Positions 5,786 through 7,250 of a stretch of 7,250 bases of DNA are shown in pieces. Within the stretch, counting starts at the first letter, position 1. Each line of letters opens with the position of its first letter. The stretch is from a bacterium. GTDB taxonomy: Bacteria > Auribacterota > JABMQX01. The position numbers and the translations under genes were made by a program. Under the pieces are notes generated by a model that was not told the origin of the DNA, ran no database searches, and saw nothing but the letters and a program-made list of their open reading frames with translations. Location of the stretch: NCBI GenBank assembly GCA_013203085.1, contig JABMQX010000280.1:1-7250 (forward strand), given 5' to 3'.

Positions 5786-7250
5786 CTATCCTCTCAGCAG
5801 AACGAGAAGCAAGATCAGTAAACCCAGCAGACACCATGAGATATACGTCGTCAGGAGGCCGGTGTGCATCTTTCGCAGGAGATTAGTGAGCCCGAACGAG
5901 AGCCTGATCCCTTGATCGTAAACGTCGAACATCTTTTTTTCCGCCAAACCATAGATCGGCTTGAGAGCGGCGAGGTCCCTTATGGTCTGATAGAAATCCG
6001 CCCCGGAAGGGCTTGTCTCCGCGGGCAACACCTCGCCCCCGATGTATGGCTGCTCCTCGCGGAGGGTTCTGACTTTTCCCAACAGGTAGATCACGCCGCC
6101 GACGAGAATCCCTGCAATGATCAGCAAGGTCGCCAGAGAAGAATTCCATAGCCCCAGGTAGCTGACGGTTCCACCTACTGCGGGGTAGATCAAGCCTTTC
6201 AGAGGAAGGGGAACTGCAAGTACTCCGAAGAGGATGCAAAGAACCGCCAGAACCGCAGGCGGAAACCGCATTGTGAAGGGCGCTTCCTTGATTTCCCCAA
6301 CCTTTTGCTTGGTTGTACCGAGGAAGATCGAGTGTGTGACTTTGGCGAACGACGCGAGCGTCAAAGCGGAGCCAAATACCGCCGCAGCTAACCATAGCAC
6401 CCAGAGCCCCGAACCGTTTCGGCCCGCATCAATGATCCCCTGATAGACCATCCATTTCGAGTAGAAGCCGTTGAATGGGGGGACGCCGGAAATGGATAGA
6501 GCCGCAACGAGAAAAGCGAAAAACGTCACCGGCATGGCCCGGGCCAGCCCGCCAAGTTTGTCAAGGTCTCTTGTTCCGGCGGCTTTTTCCGCATTTCCGG
6601 CGCTGAGGAAAAGGCACGACTTATAGATCGTGTTGTTGAGCATGTGAAACAGACCTCCGGCGATTCCGATGGCTGTTCCCGTCCCGATGCCGAGGACCAT
6701 GTACCCGACCTGCGAGACGGCATGGTATCCGAGGAGCCTCCGGAAGTCATGTTGGACGAGAGCCATCATGACCGCGCCGATGATCGTCACACCTCCAACT
6801 GCCATCAGAAAAGTCAGCGTGCCTTTCGTCATGACGAAGAGGTTGAGTGTGACCCTCGCAAGAAGGTAGATGCCGAGGAGCTTATCGAGAGCCGCAGGGA
6901 GAAAAGCCGTCACAGGGATGGGAGCTTTCTCGGCAGCGTCGGGAATCCAGGAATGCAAAGGCATCGCCCCCGCTTTGGCAAAGGCCCCGGCTGCGAGGCA
7001 AAGGAAAGCGATGACGGGCAACACGCCGTCGAGACGAACGGAAATTGCATCCATGCCGAAATGTCCGGTGAGCATCCAGATGATCCCGATACCGAGAATC
7101 ATGAGACTGTCGGATGCTCCCACGATGATGAAAGTCTTCTTTGCCGCTATCTCAGCCCCGGTTTCCCCGAGACCGATCAGAAGATATAGCGTCAGCCCCA
7201 GAAAGCCCCACATCACAAGGAGCAAGATAAGATCGTTGGCAATGGCAGCA
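5786..7250 (-). CDS. NuoL/HyfB-like antiporter subunit, 5' end cut by window
   Basis: Large membrane subunit of the proton-conducting NuoL/M/N family. The frame is open to the right edge, so the N-terminus, roughly 100 residues, is missing; 487 residues are visible, numbered here from the edge. Family residues: K92 and H99 in FAKAGAMPLHSWIPDA, K123 in LDKLLGIYLLA, H176 in LLGYHAVSQ, H202 and K210, and K265 in SGVPPFNGFYSK. The last 72 residues hold an amphipathic stretch (FYQTIRDL..KPIYGLAEKKMFDVY) and a final membrane helix, as in NuoL/HyfB and the small archaeal MbhI. Oddity: the TM5 glutamate (E in the NuoL WEGVGL motif) is G15 here (WGFLGL). It is a paralogue of the mrpD product. It is the first visible gene of the operon and is followed after 4 nt by the MbhD-E gene. 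MbxH'/MbsH'-like or HyfB/EchA-like placement is possible; exact family membership is uncertain. Confidence 0.9.
   Translation of the reverse strand, partial: AAIANDLILLLVMWGFLGLTLYLLIGLGETGAEIAAKKTFIIVGASDSLMILGIGIIWMLTGHFGMDAISVRLDGVLPVIAFLCLAAGAFAKAGAMPLHSWIPDAAEKAPIPVTAFLPAALDKLLGIYLLARVTLNLFVMTKGTLTFLMAVGGVTIIGAVMMALVQHDFRRLLGYHAVSQVGYMVLGIGTGTAIGIAGGLFHMLNNTIYKSCLFLSAGNAEKAAGTRDLDKLGGLARAMPVTFFAFLVAALSISGVPPFNGFYSKWMVYQGIIDAGRNGSGLWVLWLAAAVFGSALTLASFAKVTHSIFLGTTKQKVGEIKEAPFTMRFPPAVLAVLCILFGVLAVPLPLKGLIYPAVGGTVSYLGLWNSSLATLLIIAGILVGGVIYLLGKVRTLREEQPYIGGEVLPAETSPSGADFYQTIRDLAALKPIYGLAEKKMFDVYDQGIRLSFGLTNLLRKMHTGLLTTYISWCLLGLLILLLVLLRG

Noticed and set aside
3172..6490. Short DNA repeat shared near 3172-3195 and 6465-6490
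   Set aside because: It encodes the conserved PPFNGF motif in both paralogous antiporter subunits, so it reflects shared protein ancestry and not a mobile repeat.
6644..7189. 181-codon plus-strand frame
   Set aside because: Antisense to the NuoL-like gene; rich in D, H, E and R as expected of a shadow of hydrophobic codons.
1702..7250. Respiratory complex I operon
   Set aside because: MrpB, MrpE, MrpF, MrpG and MbhDE subunits and the HycI protease are not complex I genes.
1..7250. CRISPR array, tRNA, rRNA, insertion sequence or attachment site
   Set aside because: No spaced direct repeats, cloverleaf, ribosomal motifs, transposase or terminal inverted repeats were seen.

Overview
The window holds the membrane (ion-pumping) half of a bacterial Mbh/Mrp-type group 4 membrane-bound [NiFe] hydrogenase cluster, followed by a hydrogenase iron-sulfur subunit and a hydrogenase maturation protease. 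Every supported gene lies on the minus strand, so transcription runs from the right edge to the left. Shine-Dalgarno sites of GGAG/GAGG type, ATGA and short overlaps and a moderate G+C content point to an anaerobic bacterium. The lineage cannot be fixed from this window; a Desulfobacterota-like or similar hydrogen-metabolising anaerobe is only a guess.

Layout in transcription order. (1) 7250-5786: C-terminal part of a NuoL/HyfB-like antiporter subunit, cut by the window edge. (2) 5781-5248: a fused MbhD-MbhE subunit, equivalent to the C-terminal end of MrpA. (3) 5247-4816: MrpB/MbhF. (4) 4819-4481: MrpC/MbhG (NuoK-like). (5) 143 nt gap with a strong stem-loop. (6) 4337-2850: MrpD/MbhH (NuoN/NuoL-like antiporter). 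(7) 2805-2317: MrpE. (8) 2320-2048: MrpF. (9) 2055-1702: MrpG. (10) 208 nt gap. (11) 1493-858: HycF/HyfH/MbhN-type 2x[4Fe-4S] protein with an extra CxxC pair. (12) 834-346: HycI-type [NiFe] hydrogenase maturation endopeptidase. Bases 1-345 have no gene I can support.

How the genes work together (inference from family knowledge): electrons pass through the polyferredoxin-like subunit to a [NiFe] catalytic dimer, and the energy released drives H+ translocation through the NuoL/MrpD-like subunits, coupled to Na+/H+ exchange by the Mrp-like MrpB-C-D-E-F-G and MbhDE subunits. The catalytic large and small subunits and the NuoH-like subunit are not in the window. They are expected just beyond the right edge, and the HycI protease argues that a true [NiFe] large subunit with a cleavable C-terminus exists. 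The points that stand out are a second full-size antiporter-like subunit whose normally conserved TM5 glutamate is replaced by glycine, a gene order permuted relative to the archaeal mbh operon, and a near-perfect stem-loop next to the mrpD ribosome binding site.
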